From NCBI GenBank assembly GCA_026398815.1, contig JAPLSA010000017.1, forward strand, positions 124,001 to 188,000: DNA of 64,000 nucleotides, read 5' to 3'. The translations under genes were made by a program, and so were the position numbers. The notes below the pieces were generated by a model. The model searched no databases. It was not told where the DNA came from and saw nothing but the letters and a program-made list of their open reading frames with translations. The DNA comes from Gammaproteobacteria bacterium. GTDB lineage: Bacteria > Pseudomonadota > Gammaproteobacteria > Nevskiales > Nevskiaceae. Shown in pieces: positions 50,588 through 60,199 of the stretch; the first letter of the stretch is position 1, and the number at the start of each line of letters is the position of its first letter.

Positions 50588-51586
50588 ATGTCGAAAGCCC
50601 GCCGCCTTACCGCCCTCTGCTTTGCGCTGCCACCGCCAGGCGTTGACGCCGCAGCGGTCCCCGACCGCATCACCGTAATCCCCGCACCGGACAGCAACGG
50701 GCGCATTCGGGGGCAGGATGGCCGCAGCTGGCGCATGAGCCAACCAAAGAGCCTGGCGGCGACCCTGCAACAGATCCAGGTCGACGAAAACCACGCCACC
50801 CAGCTGGCAGCGCCGCAGGGCCAGGCCTCGCCGGCGTTCGGCTGGGTCGACAACTACGCCCTCGACGACACCGGGGCCATCAGCGGCCGCGTGCAATGGA
50901 ACGAGCGCGGCCTGAACGCGGTTCGCGGCCGCGACTACCGCTACCTCTCGCCGGTCATCGAGTTCGATGCAGTCACCGGCGAGATCGTCGGTGTGAAGAG
51001 TGTGGCCCTGACCAACAACCCGAATTTTCCAAGCCTGGCGTTGAACGCTGCTCAGCCGGGCACCTCAATCGAGACCGAACCCATGTCCGCTGCCCTGATC
51101 GCTTTGCTGAAGCTCCCCGCCACCGCGACCGAAAGCGACCTGGTCGCGTCCGTCCAGGGCCTGATCGACGCCAAGGCCACTGCCTTGAACGCTGCCAGCC
51201 ACCCGCCGCTGGACAAGTTCGTGCCGCGTGCGGACCACGAACTGGCCCTGAACACGGCGAACCAGGCGCGCACCACCGCCGAAACCGCGCTCGCCACCGA
51301 GCGCAAGACCCGGCTCGATGCCGAGACCAACAGCCTGATCGAGCAGGCGCTGCAGGACGGAAAGATCACGCCCGGCACCGTCGAGTACCACCGCGCCAAC
51401 TGCGCACGGGAGGGCGGCCTGGATGCCTTCCGGACCTACCTGTCCACCGCACCCGTCGTTGCACCTGAAAGCGCAGCGAAGGGGCAGTCGCCGAAGACCG
51501 GCGTCGCGCTCAACGCCGAGCAGCTGTCGGCGATGACCGCGATGGGCGTCGACGAAGCCGCCTTCCGTAAGGCCAACGGCCTCTAA
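50588..51586 (+). CDS. Prohead protease with internal scaffold (Mu gpI/gpZ-like)
   Basis: The 332-aa product has an N-terminal protease part (IRGQDGRSWRM, DENHATQLAAPQGQASPAFGWVD) with the catalytic residues of the Mu I family. A C-terminal helical scaffold half starts around residue 166. In Mu the scaffold Z is made from an internal start; ATG 51083 (MSAALIALLKLPATATE) is the equivalent here, though its ribosome site is weak. Confidence 0.92.
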   Translation: MSKARRLTALCFALPPPGVDAAAVPDRITVIPAPDSNGRIRGQDGRSWRMSQPKSLAATLQQIQVDENHATQLAAPQGQASPAFGWVDNYALDDTGAISGRVQWNERGLNAVRGRDYRYLSPVIEFDAVTGEIVGVKSVALTNNPNFPSLALNAAQPGTSIETEPMSAALIALLKLPATATESDLVASVQGLIDAKATALNAASHPPLDKFVPRADHELALNTANQARTTAETALATERKTRLDAETNSLIEQALQDGKITPGTVEYHRANCAREGGLDAFRTYLSTAPVVAPESAAKGQSPKTGVALNAEQLSAMTAMGVDEAAFRKANGL

Positions 51587-51622
51587 GGCCACCTTCAACA
51601 ACAACCTCACCGGAGCAAGCCC

Positions 51623-52015
51623 ATGGCTGCACTCACCGCTGGCCGTCGCGTGTTTACCCGCCTCGGCAACTTTCTTTCCGTCGCCATGGCCGCAGGTGCC
51701 CAGGGTTTCCAGGGCGGCTTGGCGGCGCTCAATCCCGCAGGCAACGGCGTGGCGGCGTCCGCCAGCAACACGCTGAAGGTGGTCGGCTGGTTCACGGTGG
51801 ATGCCCCGGCCGGCTCCACCGTGGATGTCTGCAAGGACATCGCGCCGTTCGCCAACTCAACCGCCGGTGATGCGATCTCCAAGGCCGACATCGGTGCGGA
51901 CTGCTACGTGGTCGACGACCAGACCGTGGCCAAGACCAGCAACTCGAACGCCCGCCCGCGCGCCGGGAAGGTGTTCGACGTGGACGACTACGGCGTCTGG
52001 GTCGACTTCCGCTAA
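51623..52015 (+). CDS. Head decoration-like protein
   Basis: The 130-aa product lies between protease and gpT and carries a strand-rich body with DAISKADIGADCYVVDDQTVAKT and a C-terminal GKVFDVDDYGVWVDF. Proteins here in Mu-like phages decorate the head. GGAGCAAG precedes ATG. Confidence 0.75.
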   Translation: MAALTAGRRVFTRLGNFLSVAMAAGAQGFQGGLAALNPAGNGVAASASNTLKVVGWFTVDAPAGSTVDVCKDIAPFANSTAGDAISKADIGADCYVVDDQTVAKTSNSNARPRAGKVFDVDDYGVWVDFR

Positions 52016-52048
52016 ACGCCGCCGCTCCCTTCATCAAAGAGAACTGAA

Positions 52049-52957
52049 ATGCCGAAAGTGACCGTATCGCCGCAGCTGATGTCGGCGATCTACCAGGGCT
52101 ACAAAACGATGTTCAACGCCGGCCTCGCCATGGGCGACCGTTTCTGGACGGATCTCGCGATGGTCGTGCCGTCCGGCGACAGCCAGGAGGTCTACGGTTG
52201 GCTCGGCCAGAGCACCGGCTTCCGCAAGTGGATCGGCGATCGCATCGTGCAGAGCTTGATGAGCTACGACTTCACCATCAAGAACGAGCACTACGAGAAC
52301 ACCGTCGGCGTCAATCGCGATCAGATCGAAGACGACAAGTACGGCCTGCTCGGCGTCGTGTTCAAGCAGATGGGTGTCGATGCCCAGCAGCATCCGGACA
52401 CGCTGATCTGGGAGCTGATCAAGGCCGGTACCGCCACGCTCTGCTACGACAAGAAACCGTTCTTCGCCGCCGACCATCCGGTGAGCGATGCCAAGGGCAA
52501 GAACACGCCGACCGCCAACCTCACCAACGAAGCCGGCGGCAAGCCGTTCTGGTACGTGGCCGACAACAGCAAAGTGCTGAAGCCGGTCATCTGGCAGACG
52601 CGCAAGGATTACGACTTCGTGCGTGCCGACGCACCGACCGACTCCACCGTCTTCATGCGCAACGAAGCGGTCTATGGCATCGACGCCCGTGTCAACGCCG
52701 GCTTCGGCCTCTGGCAGCTGATGCAGGCCAGCAACCAGGATCTGACCGCCGCCAACTTCAAGGCGCTGCGCACCCGCATGCGCGGCATCAAGGCGGACAA
52801 CGGCCGGCCGCTGACCATCAAGCCCACGCACATCTATGTGCCGACGGCGCTGGAGTCGGCGGCGGAGTTGCTGTTCAACCGCGACCGGATCGACGGCGGC
52901 AGCTCCAACGAGCTGTACAACGCGGTCAAGGTCGTGGTCTGCCCGTACCTCGATTAA
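52049..52957 (+). CDS. Major head protein gpT
   Basis: The 302-aa product matches Mu gpT: TDLAMVVPSGDSQEVYGWLGQSTGFRKWIGDRIVQSL and SYDFTIKNEHYENTVGVNRDQIEDDKYG. The C-terminal half has GIKADNGRPLTIKPTHIYVPTAL. It forms the icosahedral capsid. Confidence 0.96.
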   Translation: MPKVTVSPQLMSAIYQGYKTMFNAGLAMGDRFWTDLAMVVPSGDSQEVYGWLGQSTGFRKWIGDRIVQSLMSYDFTIKNEHYENTVGVNRDQIEDDKYGLLGVVFKQMGVDAQQHPDTLIWELIKAGTATLCYDKKPFFAADHPVSDAKGKNTPTANLTNEAGGKPFWYVADNSKVLKPVIWQTRKDYDFVRADAPTDSTVFMRNEAVYGIDARVNAGFGLWQLMQASNQDLTAANFKALRTRMRGIKADNGRPLTIKPTHIYVPTALESAAELLFNRDRIDGGSSNELYNAVKVVVCPYLD

Positions 52958-52963
52958 GCCGAA

Positions 52964-53401
52964 ATGGGCTACTGCACCCGCCAGGACATCCTCAACCGCG
53001 AAGGCGCCGACGCGCTTTTCGCGGCTGCGGATCGCGATCGGGACGGCCAGACCGATGTCCTGGCCGTGGACGCCAAGATCGCCGACGCCTCGGCAGAGAT
53101 CGACACTTACTTAAGCCTGCGCTACCCGCTACCGCTCAACCCGGTGCCGCCGGTGCTGGTTCGTCTGTGCGTCGACATCACGCTGTACCGCCTGAGCCTG
53201 TCCGCTGACGCCCTGACCAAGGAGCTGCGTCAGCGCTATGAAGACGCGGTATCGCTGCTGAAGAAGATGGCCGAAGGTCTGGTCGGCCTCGGCGTCCCGA
53301 CCACGCCCACCGCTGACACCGGCGGCGAGGTGAAGGGCGGCGAAATCCTGGTGTCCTCGAATCCCAGGATCTTTAGCCGCCGTAGCCAGGCAGGCCTGTG
53401 A
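52964..53401 (+). CDS. DUF1320 protein (Mu gp36-like)
   Basis: The 145-aa product begins MGYCTRQDILNREGADALF and has ASAEIDTYLSLRYPLPL, the DUF1320 pattern. It probably works in head-tail connection. Confidence 0.92.
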   Translation: MGYCTRQDILNREGADALFAAADRDRDGQTDVLAVDAKIADASAEIDTYLSLRYPLPLNPVPPVLVRLCVDITLYRLSLSADALTKELRQRYEDAVSLLKKMAEGLVGLGVPTTPTADTGGEVKGGEILVSSNPRIFSRRSQAGL

Positions 53402-53943
53402 CCGTGGATCTGCTCGGCCACCGCGATGCCATTGTCGAGGCCTTGAGCGGGCTGCTGCCATCGTCTGTAACGGTCAGCGGCATTCCTGGCCGGTTCGATC
53501 TCGCCGAACTGGAGCGCTACGCCGTGAAAGCTCCGGCCGTGCTTGTCGCCGTGCTTTCCGGTACCGGCGTCGACGATCGCGGTGATGTCAGCCCCAAGCT
53601 TGAAGTGGCCGGCTACGTGCTGACCAAGAACGGCCGTGGCGGCGTCGCGGCGGCAACGGGGCTCAAGCTGGTCAGCGTCCTCTTGCACGTCATACGCGGC
53701 CGGCAGCTCTCGCCCGAAAGCCAGACCGCCACCGGTCTGGCGTTCCGCAACTTACACAGCACCGGCCTGGGCGAAGAAGGCGTTTGGCTCGCCGCCGTGA
53801 CCTGGTCGCAAGTCTCGCCGCTCACGCAAGAAGCCGACGACACGCTCACCGACTTCCTTCGCCTGCAGGCGACCTACGACCTCGCGCCGGCGGACGCCAC
53901 GCCCGAGGCCACCAACCTCATCAACGTGCGAGCACCCGCATGA
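53398..53943 (+). CDS. DUF1834 protein (Mu gp37-like)
   Basis: The 181-aa product (GTG 53398) shows the DUF1834 pattern with tail-terminator-like strands: KAPAVLVAVLSGTGVDDRG and VSVLLHVIRGRQLSPESQTATG. Overlaps gp36 and the sheath gene by 4 bp each. Confidence 0.9.
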   Translation: MTVDLLGHRDAIVEALSGLLPSSVTVSGIPGRFDLAELERYAVKAPAVLVAVLSGTGVDDRGDVSPKLEVAGYVLTKNGRGGVAAATGLKLVSVLLHVIRGRQLSPESQTATGLAFRNLHSTGLGEEGVWLAAVTWSQVSPLTQEADDTLTDFLRLQATYDLAPADATPEATNLINVRAPA

Positions 53944-55409
53944 ACATCCAGTTCAACAGCGTACCGGTCAATTTCTATACGCCCGGACAATACGTCGAGT
54001 TCGATTCCAGTCAGGCCGACACTGGCACGCCAACGATCCCGCAGAAGATCCTGCTGATCGGCCAGATGCTCGCGACCGGCACGGGCACCGCGAATGTCGC
54101 CACGCTGGTCAGCAGCGCCGATGCCGTGGCGCTGCTCGCCGGGCGCGGCAGCATGGCCCACCACATGGCGCGCCAGCTGTTCGCTTCGGCCACGGTCACT
54201 CCGGTATACCTGCTCGCGCAGGCCGATGCGGCCGGCGCCACGAAAGCATCGCGCCAGGTCACCATCGGTGGCGGCGCCACCGCCGCCGGCGAGCTGGACC
54301 TCTACGTCGGCGACACCCGCTATGCGCTGGGCGTTGCCACCGGTGCCACCAGCGCGCAGATCGCCACCGCAATCGTGGCCGCGATCAACACCGATGCCGA
54401 TCGCTATGTGGATGCCGTCGTCGACGGCGCCAACATCAGCCGCGTGAATTTCAGCGCGCGGCACGGCGGCATCGACGCCGGCCGAGTGGAGGTGACCCTC
54501 AACCGCTACGACGGCGAGCGCCTGCCGCTCGGCATCACCGTCACCATCGCTGCCCTTGTCGAGGGAACCGTCAACCCGTCGATCGCCGCCGGCATCACCG
54601 GCCTCGGAGAAGCCTGGTATCCCACCGTCGTCATGCCGTACACCGACGGCGCCAACCTGGCCTTGCTCGACGCCGAGCTTGCGGACCGCTTCGGCCCCCT
54701 GCGACAGATCGAGGGCTATGCGCACGTCGGCCGCAGCAGTGACCAGGTGACGCTGCAGGCCCAGGCGGCAGCGCGCAATTCGCCGCATCAGTCGCTGATC
54801 GACTGCGCGGACGTGCTGACGCCTGCCTGGGCTGTGGCTGCGGCCGTCGCGGCCGTCGATGCTGCCGAACCGGACCCCGGCCGACCGCGCCAGACGCTCG
54901 CATTGCCGCGTGTGCTCGGCCGCGTGGCCACCGGCCGCCGTACTCGCGTTGTGCGCAACCAGCTGCTGGCGGCCGGCGTGTCGACTCTTGTGGTCGACGA
55001 CGCTGGCGTTGTGCGGATTGAGCGCCTGACGACTACCTACCGGCTGAACGCCAACGGGCTGCCGGACAGCAGCTACTTCGACACCGAATCGCTGCACCTG
55101 CTGGCCAACCTGCGCTACACGCTGCGCGTTCGCTTCGCCAACAAGTACCCGCGCCACAAGTTGGGAAAGGACGGCAGCCAAGGTCCGAACGTCATGACCC
55201 CGAGCACCGCGCGTGCCGAGGCCATCGCGCTGTACCTGGACTGGATGAGCCTCGGCTGGGTCGAAGGCGGAGCCGCGTTTGAGCAGTTCAGGAAGCAGCT
55301 GCGCGCCGAAATCGATGGCACCGACCCCAATCGCCTGAACCTGCTCCTGCCCCCGGATCTGATCAATCAGCTTCGCGTGCTCGCCGCACAAATCCAGTTC
55401 CGTCGCTAA
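53940..55409 (+). CDS. Tail sheath protein gpL
   Basis: The 489-aa contractile sheath subunit has an N-terminal IPQKILLIGQMLATGTG, mid SRQVTIGGGATAAGELDLYVG, and the C-terminal core RVLGRVATGRRTRVVRNQLLAAGVSTL and NLRYTLRVRFANKYPRHKL. It marks a myophage. Confidence 0.95.
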   Translation: MNIQFNSVPVNFYTPGQYVEFDSSQADTGTPTIPQKILLIGQMLATGTGTANVATLVSSADAVALLAGRGSMAHHMARQLFASATVTPVYLLAQADAAGATKASRQVTIGGGATAAGELDLYVGDTRYALGVATGATSAQIATAIVAAINTDADRYVDAVVDGANISRVNFSARHGGIDAGRVEVTLNRYDGERLPLGITVTIAALVEGTVNPSIAAGITGLGEAWYPTVVMPYTDGANLALLDAELADRFGPLRQIEGYAHVGRSSDQVTLQAQAAARNSPHQSLIDCADVLTPAWAVAAAVAAVDAAEPDPGRPRQTLALPRVLGRVATGRRTRVVRNQLLAAGVSTLVVDDAGVVRIERLTTTYRLNANGLPDSSYFDTESLHLLANLRYTLRVRFANKYPRHKLGKDGSQGPNVMTPSTARAEAIALYLDWMSLGWVEGGAAFEQFRKQLRAEIDGTDPNRLNLLLPPDLINQLRVLAAQIQFRR

Positions 55410-55421
55410 GAGGACATCGTC

Positions 55422-55781
55422 ATGGCTTCAAGAATTCTCGGGCGCGCCACGATCAAGGTCGACGGCCGCGAGCTGAACACCAAACGTGGTTCAACGCTCG
55501 ACCCAGGCGGAGAAAAGCGCACTGCCGTCGTCGGCTCACGCCGCGTCCACGGCTTCAGCTCCGAACTCATGGCGCCATCGCTCGAACTGAAGATCACCCA
55601 GACCCCGGAATTCGGACTGGAAGAGATCCGCGCGATCGAAGACGCCACGGTTCTGTTCGACGGCGACGACGGCGTTTCGTACGTGCTGTCCGGCGCTTTC
55701 TGCACTGACCCACCGAAGCTCAGCGAAGTGGATGGCGAGATCACCGCCACGTTTTCAGCGATCAGTTGCGATCGCGTTTAA
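55422..55781 (+). CDS. Tail tube protein gpM
   Basis: The 119-aa product has RILGRATIKVDGRELNTKRGSTLDPGGEKRTAVVGSRRVHGFS, the Mu tail-tube signature. It follows the sheath by 12 bp. Confidence 0.93.
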   Translation: MASRILGRATIKVDGRELNTKRGSTLDPGGEKRTAVVGSRRVHGFSSELMAPSLELKITQTPEFGLEEIRAIEDATVLFDGDDGVSYVLSGAFCTDPPKLSEVDGEITATFSAISCDRV

Positions 55782-55813
55782 CCCCAACCTGCCACCGCTC
55801 ACCAAGGAACCAC

Positions 55814-56119
55814 ATGGCGAACTATCGAGGCAAGCTGAAGCACGGCTTTGTCATCAAAGACAAGACGTATCTCGACTTCGAGATGCGCGAAGCGTCGACC
55901 GCGGACATGTTCGATGCCGAAGACATCGCCACCAACGCCACCCCTCTGAAGTACGTCGGAGCCTTGATCGCGAAGACGCTGGTCCGGGTCGGTGACTTCG
56001 ATGCCGGCAGCGAATTCAAAGGTCCTTTCACCCTGCAGATGATTCGCAGGCTCCACCCCACGGACTACGGAGTCCTGCGCGACGCGCTTGGGGAGGCCGA
56101 AAAGCTGGGGGAAGACTGA
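55814..56119 (+). CDS. Tail assembly chaperone (Mu gp41-like), upstream frame
   Basis: The 101-aa product (ANYRGKLKHGFVIKDKTYLDFEMREASTADMFDAED) is the short form of the tail assembly chaperone. The longer form needs a -1 shift into the next frame near GGGGG (56107-56111). Confidence 0.88.
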   Translation: MANYRGKLKHGFVIKDKTYLDFEMREASTADMFDAEDIATNATPLKYVGALIAKTLVRVGDFDAGSEFKGPFTLQMIRRLHPTDYGVLRDALGEAEKLGED

Positions 56120-56259
56120 CTCAGCGCCGGCGCGACCGGTTGACCGCGATCTTTGCTATCGCGGTCCGCACGGGCTGGTCGCGCGCTGAGATCGCAGCCC
56201 TGCCGCAGGGCGAGTTGATGCACTACATGACCCTGATCGCGAAGCCCGACAATGTCTGA
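56107..56259 (+). CDS. Tail chaperone frameshift extension (Mu gp42-like)
   Basis: In the -1 frame from the G5 run the coding continues GRLTQRRRDRLTAIFAIAVRTGWSRAEI to a stop at 56259. There is no ribosome site or ATG near the beginning, and the end overlaps the tape-measure start by 8 bp. This is the G/GT arrangement seen in contractile phages. Confidence 0.72.
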   Translation, partial: GGRLTQRRRDRLTAIFAIAVRTGWSRAEIAALPQGELMHYMTLIAKPDNV

Positions 56260-58039
56260 AATTACCGTTGCTCTGCGATTGCTGCTGGAGGGCCGCCAGT
56301 TCGCGAGTGGCCTTCGCGGCGGCACGCGGGAACTCGGCAACTTCAGTCAGCAAGGCCGCCGACATCTCAGTGCGCTGAACGACTCGGCGCGTGGCGTGCG
56401 CGATACCCTGGCCAAGCTCGGCCTCGGTGTCGGCGCAGTTGCCCTGGCCAGGCAGTCCGGAACCCTGGACAAGTACCTGGCCCGAATCGGCCAGACCGCT
56501 GATGCATCAAAAGACCAGGTTGAGGGTCTGCGCAAGACGGTATTCGCGCTCGGCCGCGAAACCGGTCGGGCGGTGGAAGGCACCGCGGGCGGCTTCGACA
56601 CCCTCATCCAGAAGGGGCTTGATTACCGCAGCTCGCTGGCCGCGTTGCCGGCGATCGTGCGCGCGAGCGCTGTTACAGGTGCCGACGAAGGCGTGCTTGC
56701 TGAAGCGCTGTTCGTCGGCGGTGCCACGTTCGGCCTTGATCTGGAGAAGCCAGGCCAGGCGGTGCGGTTGCTGGACGAAATGTACGTCGCCGCCAAGAGT
56801 GGCTCTGCCGAGCTGGAACAGCTGGCCACGATCTTCGGCGTATCGGGTGACAAGGCGAAATCGGCGGGCCTGGACTTCCGGCAGACGCTATCCCTGATCG
56901 AAGAATTGTCATTGACGGTGCCCAAGGAGCGCCTTGGCAATGTCTTTGACTCGACCCTGCGCCTGTTCACCAACGGTCAGTACCTGAAGGGCGCCCAGAA
57001 AGCGACCGGGGTGCCGTTCTTCGACAAGGCAACGGGCGCGCGCCGCGACCCTGCAACTGTGCTGGCCGATCTGGCCCGGAAGTATCAAGCGCTCAAGAAC
57101 GACAAGGGTCGGGCTGATTTCATGAGCGCCGTGCTGGGCAAGACGGACATCGATACGCAGACCGGCATCGGCAAGCTCGTTTCAGAGGGTGCCCTGGACA
57201 AGTTCAACGGCATCCTGGAGCGCACGCAAGACGCAGCAGGAATCATCGACCGTAACTTGCGCGGCGCCAGCGACAACGTCATCGACCAGTCCGCGCGTAT
57301 GGCGACCGCCATGCGCGAAGCCGGTGAAGCGTTCGCACGCCCGGTGAACCGCGCAATTGCGGACCTGATCGAATTCCAGCTCGACGACAAGGAAAAGGGC
57401 GGCCTGGGTCTCGGCGCGTTCGGCGCGGTGGCGGCAACGGGTGGCCTGCTGCTCGGGGCTGGGATCGCCGGCAAAGCGGCGGGCGGCCTGCTCAAGAACA
57501 TCCCGATCATTGGTGGCGCCGCCGCCGACGCAGCGACGACGGCGGCTGGCTTGGCGCAGGGCCAAATGCTCAAGCAGGCCGGCCTCGCGACGCCGGTATT
57601 CGTCACCAACTTCCCCGCCTCGCTTGGCGAGAGCGGCGGCGCAGCGAGCGCGATAGAAGGTGCAGCGGTCGTGCTGGCCGGCAAGAGCCTGCTCGCGCGG
57701 CTTGGCCTGACCACGGCCGCCGGCATCGGCTCGGCCGCCCTTGGCACGGCCGGTGTTCTCGCCGCCGGTGCAGGCGGCTATGAGTTGGGCGGCGCCATCA
57801 ATCGCAACTTCATCGAAGGCACCGTTTTGGGAGACCAGATCGGGCGCCTTGCGACAACGATTGCCGCACTCTGGGACGACGACGCGCGGGCCGCGATCGA
57901 CGCCCGCAACAAGGAGCCATCCATCAAGCTCCAGATCCAGCTGGACGATCGTGGCGCGCGCGTCGCAAGAGTCACGTCGACGGGTAAGGCGAACGTCGAC
58001 TTCAAGAGCGGCCCGCTCGGCCTCGGGGCGAGCCAGTGA
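56252..58039 (+). CDS. Tail tape-measure protein
   Basis: The 595-aa product sets tail length. It begins with a helical domain (GRQFASGLRGGTRELGNFSQQGRRHL), then ALGRETGRAVEGTAGGFDTL. A long Gly/Ala-rich hydrophobic region (about residues 390-520) follows. It is short for a tape measure. Confidence 0.9.
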   Translation: MSEITVALRLLLEGRQFASGLRGGTRELGNFSQQGRRHLSALNDSARGVRDTLAKLGLGVGAVALARQSGTLDKYLARIGQTADASKDQVEGLRKTVFALGRETGRAVEGTAGGFDTLIQKGLDYRSSLAALPAIVRASAVTGADEGVLAEALFVGGATFGLDLEKPGQAVRLLDEMYVAAKSGSAELEQLATIFGVSGDKAKSAGLDFRQTLSLIEELSLTVPKERLGNVFDSTLRLFTNGQYLKGAQKATGVPFFDKATGARRDPATVLADLARKYQALKNDKGRADFMSAVLGKTDIDTQTGIGKLVSEGALDKFNGILERTQDAAGIIDRNLRGASDNVIDQSARMATAMREAGEAFARPVNRAIADLIEFQLDDKEKGGLGLGAFGAVAATGGLLLGAGIAGKAAGGLLKNIPIIGGAAADAATTAAGLAQGQMLKQAGLATPVFVTNFPASLGESGGAASAIEGAAVVLAGKSLLARLGLTTAAGIGSAALGTAGVLAAGAGGYELGGAINRNFIEGTVLGDQIGRLATTIAALWDDDARAAIDARNKEPSIKLQIQLDDRGARVARVTSTGKANVDFKSGPLGLGASQ

Positions 58040-59157
58040 GCTGGCGCGAGCAGCTGCAGCCAGCAGCGTTCCGGGGCGCGATGTTCTTCGTCGACACGGC
58101 CGGCAATGAGGCCGCCCGCCGTGTCGTCGTACACGAGTATCCGCTGCAAGACGCCGCCGAGACCGAAGACCTGGGCGCCCGCGCCAAGCGGCTCACGCTC
58201 GATGCGTATGTACTCGGCAACGACTACTTCGTTGCGCGCGACGAGCTGCTGCTGGCGCTGGGCATGCCCGGCCCCGGCGAGCTGGTGCACCCGTACCGTG
58301 GCACGTTCCAGGTGCAGGTCGTCAGCTATCGCATGACGGAGTCCAACCGGGAAGGTGGTCTGGCCCGGTTCCAGCTGGAATTCATTGAGGCGGCTTTGGT
58401 CACCGGCCCGGCGGCGGTCACCGACACGCCACGCCGTGTTCTGACGCAGGCTGAAGCTGCAGTAGCCACGAGCAGCTCGCAGTTCGTCGCAGCCTGGCCC
58501 CTGCGCCTGGCAGCCGAGTTTGATCGGGCGGTGGCTACCGTGCTTGATGCGGTGCGCGCAGTCGAAACGGTGCTGGGCGTCATCACGGTGGCCCAGGACG
58601 AAATCGCTGGCCTCGTCTCGTTTCCGGACCGCATCGCGGCCCGCATCCGCGTGGACATGCGCCGCATCCGCGACCTCGCCAGCCTGCGCCGGCTGTTCGC
58701 ATACCGCGCCCCTGCTGGCAGCAATACGCAAGGCGCGCTGGCCAACGCCGCTGCGGTCACCGCGCTGGTGCAGCAGCAGGCTGTGATCGCCGCCGCCGAG
58801 CTGGCCGCCGCTGCCTCGTTCGATTCCCAGCCCGCTGCGCTGTCCGTGCAGGACGAACTGACCGACGCCATTGAGCGCGTCAGCTTCGCTGCCGACGACA
58901 ACGTGTTCGAGCAGCTCCGCGAACTGAGCGCGCGACTCATCGAAGACATCCGCACCCGCGCCGTGGATCTGTCACGCATCGAGCGCTTCACGCCGACCGA
59001 GACCATGCCCGCCATCGTCATCGCACAACGCTTGTACGGCATCGGCAACGGCGTTGCAGGCCTGGTTGAACGGGCAGACGACATCTGCAGCCGCAACGGC
59101 ATCCGCCACCCCGGCTTCGTACGCGGCGGCGGCACCCTTGAGGTGCTCAGTGACTGA
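58036..59157 (+). CDS. DNA circularisation/baseplate protein gpN (Mu gp43-like)
   Basis: The 373-aa product (GTG 58036) begins with SWREQLQPAAFRGAMFFVDTAGNEAARRVVVHEYPLQD and has RGTFQVQVVSYRMTE, the Mu gpN N-terminal signature. A long helical C-terminal part follows. Confidence 0.93.
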   Translation: MSWREQLQPAAFRGAMFFVDTAGNEAARRVVVHEYPLQDAAETEDLGARAKRLTLDAYVLGNDYFVARDELLLALGMPGPGELVHPYRGTFQVQVVSYRMTESNREGGLARFQLEFIEAALVTGPAAVTDTPRRVLTQAEAAVATSSSQFVAAWPLRLAAEFDRAVATVLDAVRAVETVLGVITVAQDEIAGLVSFPDRIAARIRVDMRRIRDLASLRRLFAYRAPAGSNTQGALANAAAVTALVQQQAVIAAAELAAAASFDSQPAALSVQDELTDAIERVSFAADDNVFEQLRELSARLIEDIRTRAVDLSRIERFTPTETMPAIVIAQRLYGIGNGVAGLVERADDICSRNGIRHPGFVRGGGTLEVLSD

Positions 59158-60199
59158 ACTGAACACCGATGTGACGCTGCAGATCGGCGATCAGCGATAC
59201 ACGGGCTGGAAGTCGATCGACATCAGCACCGGTATCGAGCAGCTGGCCGGCCAGTTCGAACTGGAATGCGCCGATCGTTGGGCCATCACCGGTCAGCCTC
59301 GGCCGATCCTGCCCGGCGCAGCTTGCACGGTGCGGCTGTTCGGCGTGCCGGTGATCACTGGCTTCATCGACGAAGCCAGCCCGAGTTACGGCCCGGATCA
59401 ACACACCCTCACGATCAGCGGCCGTGACGCCACTGGTGATCTTGTTGACTGTGCGGCTCGTGCCGACGGCCAGGCCTGGGCAGGCCGCACCCTGGCGCAG
59501 ATCGCTGCGGATGTCTGTCGGCCGTTCGGCATCCCGGTTCACCAGGCGGGTCCGGCCGGTGCCGTCTTCAACAGCCAAGCGATCAGTCCTGGCGAAACTG
59601 CGATGGAAGTGCTCAGCCGGGCAGCGCGCCAGCGCGGCTATCTATTGATCTCGGACACGCTGGGTGGCCTGGTGATCACCCGCGCCGGTAGCGGCCGTGC
59701 AACGCGCTCCCTGCGCCTCGGCGTCGACATCATCAGCGGCAACGCCACCTCCAGCCATAGCGAACGGTTTTCGCGCTACGACGTGATTGGCCAGGACAAC
59801 GAGCAGTCCTACGAAGGCGCTGAAGGCCTCGCTCAGCAAGTGCTGGCCAGCGCGCGCGATCCCGCGATCCGCCCCAGCCGCATCACCGTCATCGACGTTC
59901 CAGATGCCGCCGATGCTGGCGCCGCCAGACAGCTGGCGCTATGGACCGCCGCGACACGCAAAGCCAGGGGCGAACGTGCCGAACTCACGGTGCGCGGCTG
60001 GCTCGACGGCGCGCAGCCGTGGCGCGCCAACACGCTCGTTCGCATCGACGACCCCTGGCTCGGGCTGGCCGGCGATCTGCTGATCGCCAGCGTGGCCTTC
60101 AGCCTCGACGACCAGGGCGGCCAGATCACACGCCTGAGCGTGACGTCGCGCGAGGCCTACCTGCCGGAACCCCTGATCGACGCTGGAGATGACGCGTGA
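59150..60199 (+). CDS. Baseplate hub protein (Mu gp44/gpP-like)
   Basis: The 349-aa product (GTG 59150) matches the gp44/gpD fold: LQIGDQRYTGWKSIDISTGIEQLAGQFELECADRW, HTLTISGRDATGDLVDCAA and GYLLISDTLGGLVITRAG. It overlaps gpN by 8 bp. Confidence 0.93.
   Translation: MTELNTDVTLQIGDQRYTGWKSIDISTGIEQLAGQFELECADRWAITGQPRPILPGAACTVRLFGVPVITGFIDEASPSYGPDQHTLTISGRDATGDLVDCAARADGQAWAGRTLAQIAADVCRPFGIPVHQAGPAGAVFNSQAISPGETAMEVLSRAARQRGYLLISDTLGGLVITRAGSGRATRSLRLGVDIISGNATSSHSERFSRYDVIGQDNEQSYEGAEGLAQQVLASARDPAIRPSRITVIDVPDAADAGAARQLALWTAATRKARGERAELTVRGWLDGAQPWRANTLVRIDDPWLGLAGDLLIASVAFSLDDQGGQITRLSVTSREAYLPEPLIDAGDDA

Noticed and set aside
53874-55391. 505-aa minus-strand ORF opposite the sheath gene
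   Set aside because: Antisense shadow; the sheath gene on the plus strand has clear family blocks.
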